The notes below the pieces were generated by a model, which did no database searches, had not been told where the DNA came from, and saw only the letters and a program-made list of their open reading frames with translations. Source: Clostridium paridis (GTDB lineage Bacteria > Bacillota > Clostridia > Clostridiales > Clostridiaceae). Taken from it: a stretch of DNA of 64,000 bases. This document shows, piece by piece, positions 54,185-63,668 of the stretch. The stretch covers positions 893,542 to 957,541 of the forward strand of contig NZ_JAESWA010000022.1 in the NCBI RefSeq assembly GCF_016765615.1. The letters run 5' to 3'. Positions within the stretch are counted from its first letter, which is position 1, and each line of letters starts with the position of its first letter. The translations under genes were made by a program, and so were the position numbers.

Positions 54185-54293
54185 TTATAGGGTTTTTTAA
54201 GTTCAACTAATAATTTACTCATGCTTGAAAATGTTCAGATACCGACATTTTTAAACAAGAATAAATTAAGTTTTCTATAAAGAACCCTAAATA
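54185..54293 (+). repeat. Palindromic element, copy B
   Basis: Second copy of the element at 17754-17860. The outer stem here is AGGGTTTTTT/AAAGAACCCT: an A-T pair of copy A has become G-C, and other changes turn pairs into G-T on the plus strand. The inner stem TGAAAATGTT/GACATTTTTA is kept by G-T pairing. It ends just before the ribosome site of the following gene. Confidence 0.85.
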
Positions 54294-54313
54294 AAAAGAG
54301 GTGAAGAGAATTA

Positions 54314-55816
54314 ATGTTTAAAAATCTAAAGAAAATTTTTTCTTTAATACTAATAGCTTTTTTATTAATTCCTGTTATTAGTGTACAAGCTGTTCCAAAA
54401 CCAATTCCAATAATTGCTGCTCCAACTGCTTCTCAAAGTCAGATGGAAGCTTGGGCTAAAAATCACGGAGCAACTCAAACTTTTATAAGCTTAGCTAAAT
54501 TATACTATACCTATGCACCTAGCCATGGAGGTATTGATCCAGTTGTTGCTTATGCTCAAGCAGCAAAAGAAACAGGATTCGGTAATTTTGGCGGTGTTTT
54601 GGATGAAAGTTTTAAAAATCCATGTGGTTTGAAAACTACTAAAGGTGGAGATGATACTGATCCTGCTGCCCACCAACGTTTTGCGTCTTGGGATCAAGGT
54701 GTAAAGGCTCATTTAGATCATTTAGCTCTATATGCAGGTGCTGATGGATATCCAAAAGCAGATGGACAAACTGATGACCCTAGACATTTTCCTTCTATAT
54801 ATGGCACAGCCGGAAACTCTGTTGCTAACTTAGGAGTAAAATGGGCTCCAAGTTCAACTTATGGAACTGAAATCATTAATTACATTAACGAAATAAACAA
54901 TAACTTCTATGCAGCAAAAATTTCTCCTTACCGCTTATCTGGTTTAGATAGATTTGCTACTGCTGTACAAATAAGTACTTCAGGCTGGGCTACTTCTGAT
55001 AATGTAATTCTAGCTTATGGTCTTGATTTCCCTGATGCGCTGTCTGGAGTTTCTTTAGGATATATAAAAAATGCACCTATATTATTAACTGAAAGCAAAT
55101 CAATTCCTCAAAGTACATTAAATGAAATTTCAAGACTAAAAGCAAAAAATGTATTTATATTAGGAAGTACAGGCGTAATATCTTCTCAAGTGGAAAATAC
55201 TCTTAAGGCTAAAAAGCTTAATGTGATTCGTCTTTCTGGTAAAGATAGATTTCAAACTGCAGTAGCTATAAGTAATGAAGTTATGAAGAATAATACTACA
55301 AAAACAGCTGTTATAGCGACTGGTCTTGATTATCCTGATGCTTTGTCTATAAGCTCGTATGCTGCATTTAATAAGTACCCAATTTTATTTACTCTTACTA
55401 ATGATCTAAATGTAGATACAAAAAACTTTTTGACTACAAATGGAATTAAGAACGTAATCATTCCTGGTTCTCCTGGAGTAGTTTCAGCCAATGTTGAATC
55501 TCAAATAAAACAATTAGGTATATCCGTTACAAGAGTTTATGGTCCAAATAGATATGATACAGCTGTGAATATAGCTAATACTTTTAATACAAGTTTTAAG
55601 AGCGGAGTATTTATCACCATAGGAAGTGATTTCCCTGATGGCTTAACTGGTGGTGTACTAGCAGCAAAAAGAAATATGCCAATGCTTCTTGTTGAAAAGA
55701 ACTCTATTCAGAATAATACACTAAGATATATTAAGTCAAATGGTGATATAAATTTATATGTTTTAGGTAGTTCAGGAGTAATTTCTGATAATTTAATTAA
55801 CCAAATTAAAAACTAA
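54314..55816 (+). CDS. Secreted glucosaminidase with three cell-wall-binding type 2 repeats
   Basis: The 500-residue exported protein has a signal peptide of about 26 residues. A glucosaminidase-like domain (about 45-200) follows, with VVAYAQAAKETGFGNFGG holding the likely catalytic glutamate. Three CWB2 repeats then begin RLSGLDRFATAVQIS, RLSGKDRFQTAVAIS and RVYGPNRYDTAVNIA. CWB2 repeats tether proteins non-covalently to the clostridial cell wall. It probably acts as a peptidoglycan hydrolase in wall turnover. AGAGGTGAAGAG precedes the ATG. Palindromic element B lies in its leader. Confidence 0.92.
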   Translation: MFKNLKKIFSLILIAFLLIPVISVQAVPKPIPIIAAPTASQSQMEAWAKNHGATQTFISLAKLYYTYAPSHGGIDPVVAYAQAAKETGFGNFGGVLDESFKNPCGLKTTKGGDDTDPAAHQRFASWDQGVKAHLDHLALYAGADGYPKADGQTDDPRHFPSIYGTAGNSVANLGVKWAPSSTYGTEIINYINEINNNFYAAKISPYRLSGLDRFATAVQISTSGWATSDNVILAYGLDFPDALSGVSLGYIKNAPILLTESKSIPQSTLNEISRLKAKNVFILGSTGVISSQVENTLKAKKLNVIRLSGKDRFQTAVAISNEVMKNNTTKTAVIATGLDYPDALSISSYAAFNKYPILFTLTNDLNVDTKNFLTTNGIKNVIIPGSPGVVSANVESQIKQLGISVTRVYGPNRYDTAVNIANTFNTSFKSGVFITIGSDFPDGLTGGVLAAKRNMPMLLVEKNSIQNNTLRYIKSNGDINLYVLGSSGVISDNLINQIKN

Positions 55817-55911
55817 TATGGTCATATAAATAACATATATTTTATTTATACTACCTCCAAAATATGCTATAATTATATATATAAAACAATCATATTTTTG
55901 GAGGTGGTATT

Positions 55912-56544
55912 ATGAAAAAATTATTAAACCTAGTATTAGTTTTAATTGTATCCACATTTACTCTCTTTGCATGTACATCTAAAAACGCAACATCTTCTCC
56001 AAAACCAAACACAGTAACTCCTGATAGCACAATTGAAAACGTTTCACAAGAGGAGGATATTAAATCAACTACCTCGAATACAGAGACTAATACTCAAGCA
56101 AATAATTCTACAGAGATCAAGACCATTTCAATGGAAACCTTTATTATTTATGATGTTAATGCAGACAATATGAACCTAAAAGAAAATTATAAGTATACAA
56201 TAAATAAAGATTTAGATATATATTCAAAGGTACAAACCATTTCTTCAGAGGTTATGCATAACTACTTTAATGGACTTCCATATTCGGTTGCTTTTAAAGA
56301 AATTAATAATAAGTCAATTGTTATTATTAATCTTATAGATGATAAAATACCTACAGATGAGAATAGTTGGTATCAAAAATTTCAAGGTTCTACTGGAGCA
56401 AATATTAATTTTAAAAGAATCTCAGAAAACATTCTTCAAAAACAATATTCTGGCAAATGGGTAGATGGTATTGAGATTTTATATAATGGAAAAACTCCTG
56501 AATTTGAGCATGTTCCTGAAATGAGTAACATTATTAATAGATAA
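55912..56544 (+). CDS. Lipoprotein with GerMN-like C-terminal domain
   Basis: The 210-residue lipoprotein has a lipobox LFAC (C21), a serine/threonine/asparagine linker (about 22-75) and a C-terminal domain. That domain contains WYQKFQGSTGANINFK, NILQKQYSGKWVDGIEILYNG and an acidic-histidine end, resembling GerM/GerMN modules of spore and cell-surface proteins. The role is not defined. GGAGGTGG lies upstream of the ATG. It follows the glucosaminidase by about 95 bases. Confidence 0.75.
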   Translation: MKKLLNLVLVLIVSTFTLFACTSKNATSSPKPNTVTPDSTIENVSQEEDIKSTTSNTETNTQANNSTEIKTISMETFIIYDVNADNMNLKENYKYTINKDLDIYSKVQTISSEVMHNYFNGLPYSVAFKEINNKSIVIINLIDDKIPTDENSWYQKFQGSTGANINFKRISENILQKQYSGKWVDGIEILYNGKTPEFEHVPEMSNIINR

Positions 56545-56587
56545 ATGTAACTTAAAAACAAATCATAATAATTTGTTCTAAAAATAC

Positions 56588-56637
56588 AAAGAACCATATC
56601 AATTTTCTTAGAGATATTGATATGGTTCTTTCTTTTT
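56588..56637. terminator. Bidirectional terminator
   Basis: AAAGAACCATATCAAT pairs perfectly with ATTGATATGGTTCTTT, followed by CTTTTT on the plus strand. Shared by the lipoprotein and GtrA genes. Confidence 0.88.
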
Positions 56638-56644
56638 ATGGTTA

Positions 56645-57052
56645 TTACTTAAATATAACTTTTCTATATAGTATGAAATTCCAAAGTGTTATCATACACA
56701 TAGTTATAAACTTTGCTATTATGTCAAGCACTCCTAATCTAACCATAAATACAATAGCATTTGTACTAAAAGTAGTATTAGCGATGAACAAAATTATATA
56801 TAGTACAATGCTTCTATATATATTTGATGAGTTTTTAAATGCCCACCCTCTATTAATAATAAAATTAAAGACTGTTGCTATAAATACTGCAGCAATATTT
56901 GATATAGAAAGATCTAGATAAATTATTTTTCTAAAGAAAGTATATAATAGCAATTCAAGTAGTGCTGTAGATCCTCCTACCAATAAATATTTGCCAAATT
57001 GCTTCCCCATAGCTTTATTTTTCATAAATGTATTTGTTATTTTACTTCTCAT
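56645..57052 (-). CDS. GtrA-family membrane protein
   Basis: The 135-residue protein has four membrane helices and the GtrA pattern KYLLVGGSTALLELLLYTFF near the N-terminus and FILYRKVIF at the end. GtrA proteins are thought to flip undecaprenyl-linked sugars. It overlaps the GT2 gene by 11 bases, forming the usual GtrA-GtrB pair. Confidence 0.9.
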   Translation of the reverse strand: MRSKITNTFMKNKAMGKQFGKYLLVGGSTALLELLLYTFFRKIIYLDLSISNIAAVFIATVFNFIINRGWAFKNSSNIYRSIVLYIILFIANTTFSTNAIVFMVRLGVLDIIAKFITMCMITLWNFILYRKVIFK

Positions 57053-57980
57053 CTAAAAATCCTTTTCCTCGCTTTTTAGCTATAATGTATCTTGGTCTTC
57101 CTTTTACCTCGTCATAAATCTTTGAAATATAGATGCCTATTACTCCGAGACTTAACATTATGCATCCCCCTATACCAAGTATTAATATTATCACTGTTGT
57201 AAACCCAGTTAAAGCTTTGCCAGTAAATTTCATAATCAATGTCTGAACCGATAACACTACATCAATGACCAGCATAATAAGTCCAAGCCAAGCAACTATA
57301 TAAAGTGGTGCTGCCGTATAGGAAGTTATCGATTGAATAGCTAGTTTAACTAAGCTTTTAAATGACCACTTAGACATTCCACAAGTTCTTTCCTTTACTT
57401 CGAAGGGTATTTGAATACGGTTATACCCCACCCAAGCTGACATTCCTCTAAAGAATGTTATTGACTCATGCATAAGTTTCCAAGATTCAACTACCTTTTT
57501 ATCTAATAACTTAAAATCGGATGCACTACTTAAGTTTATTTTTGTTGCCTTATTAAATAACTTATAAAAAGTCAAGGCTGCTAGTTTTCCAAATAAAGAC
57601 TCTTTTCCTCTATTTGATTTTACTCCTTCAACAACATCATATCCTTCTTCTCTCCATAATCTTACCATCTCAGGTATTAATTCTGGTGGATGTTGTAAGT
57701 CTGAATCTATTATAACAAATGCATCTCCAGACGCATTTTCTAGTGCTGCACACAACGCAGCCTCTTTACCAAAATTACGACTTAATTCTATAATGGATAC
57801 ATTCTTATAACTTTCATAAAGCTTTTCCATCTCATTGCATGAATTATCCTTAGATCCATCATTTACTAGTATAATTTGATAGTTTATATAATTACCAGAC
57901 ATTATATTCATAACTTTCTCTATATTAGAATATATTTGTTCCCCTTCGTTATATACGGGCATAATTATTGATATCACCAA
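57042..57980 (-). CDS. GtrB-like glycosyltransferase family 2 (lipid-linked sugar synthase)
   Basis: The 312-residue protein has a GT2 domain with SIIMPVYNEG, ELSRNFGKEAAL and the metal-binding VIIDSDLQHPPELI, then two C-terminal membrane helices (about 230-295). This is the layout of enzymes that move glucose or another sugar from a nucleotide to undecaprenyl phosphate. The likely start is the GTG at 57977, better placed after AAGGAG than the TTG at 57980. Confidence 0.92.
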   Translation of the reverse strand: MVISIIMPVYNEGEQIYSNIEKVMNIMSGNYINYQIILVNDGSKDNSCNEMEKLYESYKNVSIIELSRNFGKEAALCAALENASGDAFVIIDSDLQHPPELIPEMVRLWREEGYDVVEGVKSNRGKESLFGKLAALTFYKLFNKATKINLSSASDFKLLDKKVVESWKLMHESITFFRGMSAWVGYNRIQIPFEVKERTCGMSKWSFKSLVKLAIQSITSYTAAPLYIVAWLGLIMLVIDVVLSVQTLIMKFTGKALTGFTTVIILILGIGGCIMLSLGVIGIYISKIYDEVKGRPRYIIAKKRGKGFLDEK

Positions 57981-58138
57981 ATCACTCCTTATTTATTCCC
58001 GATCATATAACATATTATTCCTATTTTTACATTCTTCTATACATAACTTGTATACATATTACATTATAGTGAAATACTAGTATATATAAAGATATATACT
58101 CTCAATTAATCCATATAACTATGAAAGGTTCTACATTT

Positions 58139-59815
58139 ATGAATTATAATTATAATTTCACTAAGATAATAATTTTTAAAAGTAAAAAATATAGTGTTTT
58201 ATTAGCATTACTAATTCTTATGTTAATTGTTCATCATTATGTTTTCTTATATGCAGATGACCTTTATTACTGCCGTGACGCTTCTGTAGGCCTAAGAAAC
58301 TTACCTCACTTCATATATGGTGTATTAAATGAAAATGGACGTGTATGGGTTCACTTACTTCTACTTGCAATAGTAAAATACAATGTATTCTTATTTAGAA
58401 TAATCAATCCAATTATTATTACCCTTACTGCCTTATTGGTTTCTAAAATATGTCTCAATTCAGGAGTAGTTAATAAAGAAAGTACTAAGAACTTCCTTAT
58501 TGCAACTTCTTGCGCTAATATGTTTTTTATCCTATTACCTATTGAAGTTTCAAATACTACCATTTATTATGCAGCCTGCTCTCTTAACTATCTTGTTCCA
58601 ACAGCTGTAACAATAATTTATGCATATCTATTATATAATGACTATTTGAAGGATACAGATAAGTATAAATCTAAATGGTGGATTGTACTTTTGGCCTTTT
58701 TTGCTGGTTCTTCTACTCAGCAGTCAGGAATGATAGCTATAGGCTTTACTGTGCTTATTCCACTCTATTTTAAAATTTTTAGAGGAATAAGGTTTTCTAA
58801 AGGTCTTATTCCATATTATATTTCAGTATTCTTTGGATATTGTTTTGTAACTTATGGTTCTTTTAGAAGAGCACTATTTGAAACAAATACAGGAAAAGGA
58901 ATGGATATCCCCTTATCAATTGACACCATGTTAAAGACTAATATTTTTGAAGCGCCTGCTGTTAGCTATGTTATAATAATTTGTTTATGCAGTGTGTTTT
59001 GGCTTTATCATTATTCAAGTGAAAATAGAGAAACTGATAGTAAAACAATTTTATCAGTAAATAAAGCTTTAGCCTATTTATTATCACTAGGAACATTAGG
59101 TTATATTTACTTTGTTTTATACAAAAAATATGAAGTCCATATATTTGCTGGAGAAGGCTCTCGTATGCTAGTTAGATTTGGCTTTATTGCTTTTGCACTA
59201 GTATATCTATTAAGTAATTTTTATGTTTCTTTTTTAATTCTTCTAAAAGAACGCTATCCATTTATAACTTTTTGTTGTATTAATGCATTTGGTGCTCAAA
59301 TTATGCTTCTGTTTGTAGATCCAAGGTTTGCTGGAGATCATAGGATTTTATTTCCTTCACTTTTACTTATGAGTATATTCATAGTTTACTCTTCATTAAA
59401 GTTTTACAGTAATAGATTGTTCCTAGCATTTGCATTACTTGCAATTTCACTTGGAACTCATAAGCTATCACTAGCAATTATAGCTTCAATATTGGTTATA
59501 TTATGTTTTATTCTTTCAATTATTAAAATTAACTTTAAACCACTGAGATTTATAATAGTTTTAGTTTTTCTAGGAATCTCCTTATTTGCTTTTAAAAATA
59601 CTTATTCTGGATATAATGAAGCCTCCTATGAACAAGTATTTAACATGAATGCAATAAATGAGTATCATAAAAATAATAATGAGGGTGTATTAAGGCTTAA
59701 AAAGACACCTCCAACTATATACGGTTATAATGTTTCTAATTGGAATGACATGCCCTACTTTATGAAACAATGCTATAAAATAAATGAAATGACTGTAATT
59801 GAATATTATAAATAA
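58139..59815 (+). CDS. DUF6056-type polytopic membrane protein (probable GT-C glycosyltransferase)
   Basis: From the ATG at 58139 (GAAAGG upstream) the protein has 558 residues with about 12 membrane helices. An early acidic motif YADDLYYCRDA sits at the end of the first helix, where GT-C enzymes keep catalytic acids. The extracytoplasmic C-terminal tail is hydrophilic. Divergent from gtrA-gtrB, it is a good candidate for the third component, which would transfer the lipid-linked sugar to a surface polymer. The enzymatic role is inferred. Confidence 0.78.
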   Translation: MNYNYNFTKIIIFKSKKYSVLLALLILMLIVHHYVFLYADDLYYCRDASVGLRNLPHFIYGVLNENGRVWVHLLLLAIVKYNVFLFRIINPIIITLTALLVSKICLNSGVVNKESTKNFLIATSCANMFFILLPIEVSNTTIYYAACSLNYLVPTAVTIIYAYLLYNDYLKDTDKYKSKWWIVLLAFFAGSSTQQSGMIAIGFTVLIPLYFKIFRGIRFSKGLIPYYISVFFGYCFVTYGSFRRALFETNTGKGMDIPLSIDTMLKTNIFEAPAVSYVIIICLCSVFWLYHYSSENRETDSKTILSVNKALAYLLSLGTLGYIYFVLYKKYEVHIFAGEGSRMLVRFGFIAFALVYLLSNFYVSFLILLKERYPFITFCCINAFGAQIMLLFVDPRFAGDHRILFPSLLLMSIFIVYSSLKFYSNRLFLAFALLAISLGTHKLSLAIIASILVILCFILSIIKINFKPLRFIIVLVFLGISLFAFKNTYSGYNEASYEQVFNMNAINEYHKNNNEGVLRLKKTPPTIYGYNVSNWNDMPYFMKQCYKINEMTVIEYYK

Positions 59816-59819
59816 GATT

Positions 59820-59855
59820 AAAGGCAGAGGGGTTTACTTCCCTCTGCCTTTATAT
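59820..59855. terminator. Bidirectional terminator
   Basis: AAAGGCAGAGGG pairs perfectly with CCCTCTGCCTTT around an eight-base loop. Confidence 0.88.
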
Positions 59856-59865
59856 TAATTATTCA

Positions 59866-61176
59866 CTATAGTCTAAAATAAACATAACCAGCTTTTTCGA
59901 ATTCTTTTCTATTGTAAAGTCCTTTTACATCTATTAAAACTGGAGTTCCTTCACCATAGAACTTCTTTATACTTTGTGCATCTAATTCTCTAAATTCACT
60001 GTGACTAGTAGCAAACACTACTGCATCTACATTCTTAATGTCATTAAGTTCTAAGGATGATATTCCATATTCTTCTTTTAACTCATTTTTGTCAGCTACT
60101 GGGTCAAATGGTAATACATCTATTTCATACTCTTTTAACTCTTTAATAATATCAAATACTTTTGAATTTCTTGTGTCTGGACAATTCTCTTTAAAGGTTA
60201 ATCCCAATATTGCAACCTTTGCACCCTTTACTTTTTTATCTCCTTTAATTAAGGATTTTACTACATTTTCAGCAACAAAAGCAGCCATTCCATCATTTAT
60301 TTTTCTTCCAGCTGCTACAAGCTTTGCTTCAACTCCAAATTCTTGAGCTCTATGCACTAAATAGAAAGGATCTACTCCTATACAATGTCCTCCAACTAAT
60401 CCTGGATTAAACTTTAGGAAGTTCCACTTTGTTCCTGCTGCATCTAATACTGCTCTTGTATCAATTCCCATCTTATTAAATACCATTGAAAGTTCATTTA
60501 CAAATGCAATATTTACATCTCTTTGAGTGTTTTCTATAAGTTTAGCTGCTTCTGCAACTTTTATACTTTCAGCTCTATATACTCCAGCTTCTATTATAAG
60601 TTCGTAAGTTTTTGCAACTACTTCTAAAGTCTCTTCATCCATTCCAGAAACTATTTTAGTTATCTTTTCTAATGTGTGAACTCTATCTCCTGGATTAATT
60701 CTCTCTGGTGAATAGCCAATTTTAAAATCTATTCCACATTTTAATCCTGATTCTTCTTCTAAAAGAGGAATACATACTTCTTCAGTAACTCCCGGATAAA
60801 CTGTAGATTCAAAAACTACTATTGCTCCTTTTGATAAATTTCTTCCTACTGTTTTTGATGCACCAATTACTGGTCTTAAATCTGGTGTGTTATCTTTATT
60901 AGTTGGTGTTGGTACTGCTACAACAAAAAATTTAGCTTTTTTAAGCTCTTCTTCATCATAAGTAAACTTGCAGCTGCTTGCTTTTAAAGCATCATTTCCA
61001 ACCTCATTAGTTACATCGATACCATTATTGTAAAGATCTACTTTTGCTTTATTTACATCAAATCCTATAACATCTACTTCTTTTGCAAATGCTACTGCTA
61101 GTGGCATTCCTACATATCCTAATCCTACCACTGCTACTTTTTCTTCTCTTTCAATAATCTTTTGGAATAAATCCAT
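59866..61176 (-). CDS. UDP-HexNAc 6-dehydrogenase (TviB/WbpO type)
   Basis: The 436-residue NAD-dependent enzyme has N-terminal VAVVGLGYVGMPLAVAFA, VPTPTNKDNTPDLRPV, FESTVYPG, the catalytic cysteine in GLVGGHCIGVDPFYL and LGLTFKENCPDTRN. It oxidises UDP-GlcNAc or UDP-GalNAc to the uronic acid; the TviB/WbpO branch fits best. With GalE nearby it would supply an acidic sugar for the surface polysaccharide. Confidence 0.92.
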   Translation of the reverse strand: MDLFQKIIEREEKVAVVGLGYVGMPLAVAFAKEVDVIGFDVNKAKVDLYNNGIDVTNEVGNDALKASSCKFTYDEEELKKAKFFVVAVPTPTNKDNTPDLRPVIGASKTVGRNLSKGAIVVFESTVYPGVTEEVCIPLLEEESGLKCGIDFKIGYSPERINPGDRVHTLEKITKIVSGMDEETLEVVAKTYELIIEAGVYRAESIKVAEAAKLIENTQRDVNIAFVNELSMVFNKMGIDTRAVLDAAGTKWNFLKFNPGLVGGHCIGVDPFYLVHRAQEFGVEAKLVAAGRKINDGMAAFVAENVVKSLIKGDKKVKGAKVAILGLTFKENCPDTRNSKVFDIIKELKEYEIDVLPFDPVADKNELKEEYGISSLELNDIKNVDAVVFATSHSEFRELDAQSIKKFYGEGTPVLIDVKGLYNRKEFEKAGYVYFRL

Positions 61177-61284
61177 CTTATTATCCCCCTATATGTTAAG
61201 CTTTAATTATTTCAGGTTGTTAATAGTTTAAACTATCTCTACAAAACCTACGTTATTATGTCTCTATTTCAACTCATCCTTATT

Positions 61285-61314
61285 ATTATAGTTTATATGT
61301 TATATAAATATCAA
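61285..61314 (-). promoter_or_regulatory. Promoter of the UDP-HexNAc dehydrogenase gene
   Basis: Minus-strand TTGATA and TATAAT spaced by 18 bases, about 110 bases upstream of the start codon. Confidence 0.65.
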
Positions 61315-61331
61315 TACTTAGCATAAAAATA

Positions 61332-61384
61332 GATTAAAATATTACTAACCCCTTATTCTTAGGGGTTTTAATAACATTTTAATC
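61332..61384 (-). terminator. Nested hairpin after galE
   Basis: An inner AACCCC/GGGGTT stem sits inside an outer GATTAAAAT-type repeat. On the minus strand it follows the galE stop and runs into ATTTTAATC. Confidence 0.65.
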
Positions 61385-61405
61385 TAATAAACAAAATCTA
61401 TTTAC

Positions 61406-62386
61406 TTAGAATCCATTTGGATGATTTGAATGCCACTTCCAGGCTGTCTCTATTATATTTTCTAGAGTATTAAATCTTGGCTCCCATCCTAGCTCTTCAA
61501 CTGCTTTATTAGATGAAGCTATTAAAATAGCTGGGTCTCCAGCCCTTCTTTCAGCAACTTCTGCAGGAATCTCATGCTTAGTAACCTTCCTAGCAACCTC
61601 TATAACTTCTTTAACAGAAAAGCCTGTACCATTTCCTAAATTATATATTCTGCTCTCTCCACCACTTTGGAGTCTTTTAAGTGCCAGTAAGTGAGCTGAA
61701 GCTAGATCAGACACATGAATATAATCTCTTATACAACTTCCATCAGGCGTATTATAATTATCTCCAAATATCATTATTTTATCTCTTTTTCCTAAAGCTA
61801 CTTGTAATATTAAAGGAATTAAGTGAGTTTCTGTTTTATGATCTTCTCCAATATCACCACTTACATGAGCTCCTGCAGCATTAAAGTATCTTAAAACAGT
61901 ATATTTAATACCATAAGCAGTATCACACCACTTAAGAATCTTTTCGACTATGAGTTTAGATTCACCATAAGCATTTGTAGGTAAAGTCTTGTCCCCTTCT
62001 AAAATAGGAGTATTTTCTGGTTCTCCATAAGTAGCTGCTGTTGAAGAAAATACTATATTCTTAACTCCATGTTCTTTCATAGTTTCCAAAAGATTAATAG
62101 TCCCATAAACGTTATTATTGAAATATTTAAGTGGTTCTACCATACTTTCTCCAACTAGGGAATAGGCTGCAAAATCTATAACTGAGTCTATATTATTTTC
62201 ATTAAATACCCTATTTAAAAATTCTTTATCTCTTAAATCCCCAGTATATAGCTTTACCCCATTAACCGATTCTTTATGACCAGTCTCTAAGTTATCTACA
62301 ACTATTACCTCTTTCCCTTCTTCTAATAAATATGCTACCATATGGCTACCAATGTAGCCGGCACCTCCACAAACTAGAATTGCCAT
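61406..62386 (-). CDS. galE: UDP-glucose 4-epimerase
   Basis: From the ATG at 62386 (GGAGG six bases upstream) the protein has 326 residues. It shows [31 protein letters not shown], the [10 protein letters not shown] active site and YFNAAGA, all classic for GalE. It interconverts UDP-glucose and UDP-galactose, possibly also the N-acetyl forms. It is followed by its own terminator. Confidence 0.95.
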   Translation of the reverse strand: MAILVCGGAGYIGSHMVAYLLEEGKEVIVVDNLETGHKESVNGVKLYTGDLRDKEFLNRVFNENNIDSVIDFAAYSLVGESMVEPLKYFNNNVYGTINLLETMKEHGVKNIVFSSTAATYGEPENTPILEGDKTLPTNAYGESKLIVEKILKWCDTAYGIKYTVLRYFNAAGAHVSGDIGEDHKTETHLIPLILQVALGKRDKIMIFGDNYNTPDGSCIRDYIHVSDLASAHLLALKRLQSGGESRIYNLGNGTGFSVKEVIEVARKVTKHEIPAEVAERRAGDPAILIASSNKAVEELGWEPRFNTLENIIETAWKWHSNHPNGF

Positions 62387-62462
62387 TTTAAACCTCCTAT
62401 TTATCATTAAATTTCTCTATAGCTATACCATTATATCTAATGATCGTGACTGTAATGTGTCT

Positions 62463-63389
62463 CTAATCATTCTTTTGTAAGTTTTTATAGAAATCTAAAG
62501 TTTCTTTAAGTCCATCTTCTAATGTATACTTTGGCCTCCAAGAAGACGAATTTTTTATCTTTTCATAACTCATATAGCTGTTATTTATATCTCCAAATCT
62601 TTTTTCTCTATATTCAGCTTTTAACTCTAACCCTGTTAATTTATTAAAAACATCAATTAACTTATTTACTGAAATTTCAATATTGGTCGCTACATTATAT
62701 ATCCCATTATCTAAAGCTTCTAATGCTAGTAAGTTTGCTTTAGCAACATCCTTTACATAGACAAAATCTCTTGTTTGCTCACCATCCCCAAAAATTATAG
62801 GGGATTGTCCGCTAAGAAACTTCTCTGAAAAAACTGCAACAACTCCGCCTTCACCATTAGAATCTTGTCTTGGACCATAAACATTTGCATATCTAAATAC
62901 AGTATAATTTAATCCATATAATCTGTTATATACATCTAAATAATGTTCAACGGTATGTTTTGTAACTCCATATCCACACTGCATATTTAATGGATGATTT
63001 TCATCAATAGGGAGATATTTAGGCTCCCCAAATATTGCTGCAGATGCAGGATATATAACTTTTTTCACATCATATTTTCTGCAACATTCTAATAAACTAA
63101 TTGTTCCTAAAATGTTTATTTCTGCATCCTCAATAGGGTCTTCTATTGAAGTAGGTACTGAAATTTGTGCTGCTTGATGACAAACAACATCAAACTTTTC
63201 CTCTTCGAATACTCTCCATAAATCTTTATCCCTTATATCTATCTCAATTAACTTAGCCTTTTTATTTACATTACATTCCTTGCCATGAAACATATTATCT
63301 ATTACTACAACTTCATGATTATTTTCTATGTACTCATCTACTATGTGTGAGCCTATAAATCCAGCTCCACCTGTCACTAATATCTTCAT
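62463..63389 (-). CDS. NAD-dependent UDP-sugar epimerase/dehydratase
   Basis: The 308-residue extended SDR has TGGAGFIGSHIV, VIDNMFHGK, HQAAQISVPTSIEDP, the YGVTKHTVEHYL active site and YGPRQDSNGEGGVVAVF. It resembles UDP-glucose/UDP-GlcNAc 4-epimerases of the short bacterial type. The exact substrate is not certain; with the dehydrogenase it could make UDP-GalNAc-type sugars. ATG at 63389 with GGAGGG six bases upstream. Confidence 0.9.
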   Translation of the reverse strand: MKILVTGGAGFIGSHIVDEYIENNHEVVVIDNMFHGKECNVNKKAKLIEIDIRDKDLWRVFEEEKFDVVCHQAAQISVPTSIEDPIEDAEINILGTISLLECCRKYDVKKVIYPASAAIFGEPKYLPIDENHPLNMQCGYGVTKHTVEHYLDVYNRLYGLNYTVFRYANVYGPRQDSNGEGGVVAVFSEKFLSGQSPIIFGDGEQTRDFVYVKDVAKANLLALEALDNGIYNVATNIEISVNKLIDVFNKLTGLELKAEYREKRFGDINNSYMSYEKIKNSSSWRPKYTLEDGLKETLDFYKNLQKND

Positions 63390-63592
63390 CAATACCCTCC
63401 AAATATCTACAATATATAATTCTCAATCATAATAATTATATCAAACTTTTTGTATTTTTTTAATACTTTACATAAAATTAGAACGACGTGCTTAATTAAT
63501 TGTACTAAAACTTTCATCTATAGTCCATATGCATAGAGTAAATATAATGATCAATTCAAATATGTTTTTATACATAAGATGCTATCTATATA

Positions 63593-63629
63593 CTAAAATA
63601 AAAGTGATGAATCTTAATAATTCACCACC
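63593..63629 (-). terminator. Terminator after the EamA gene
   Basis: Minus-strand GTGGTGAAT-TATTAAG-ATTCATCAC (one G-T) followed by TTTTATTTT. Confidence 0.65.
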
Positions 63630-63668
63630 TTCTTATCCTAGCCTGACTTTACATCCATATATTTTTTT

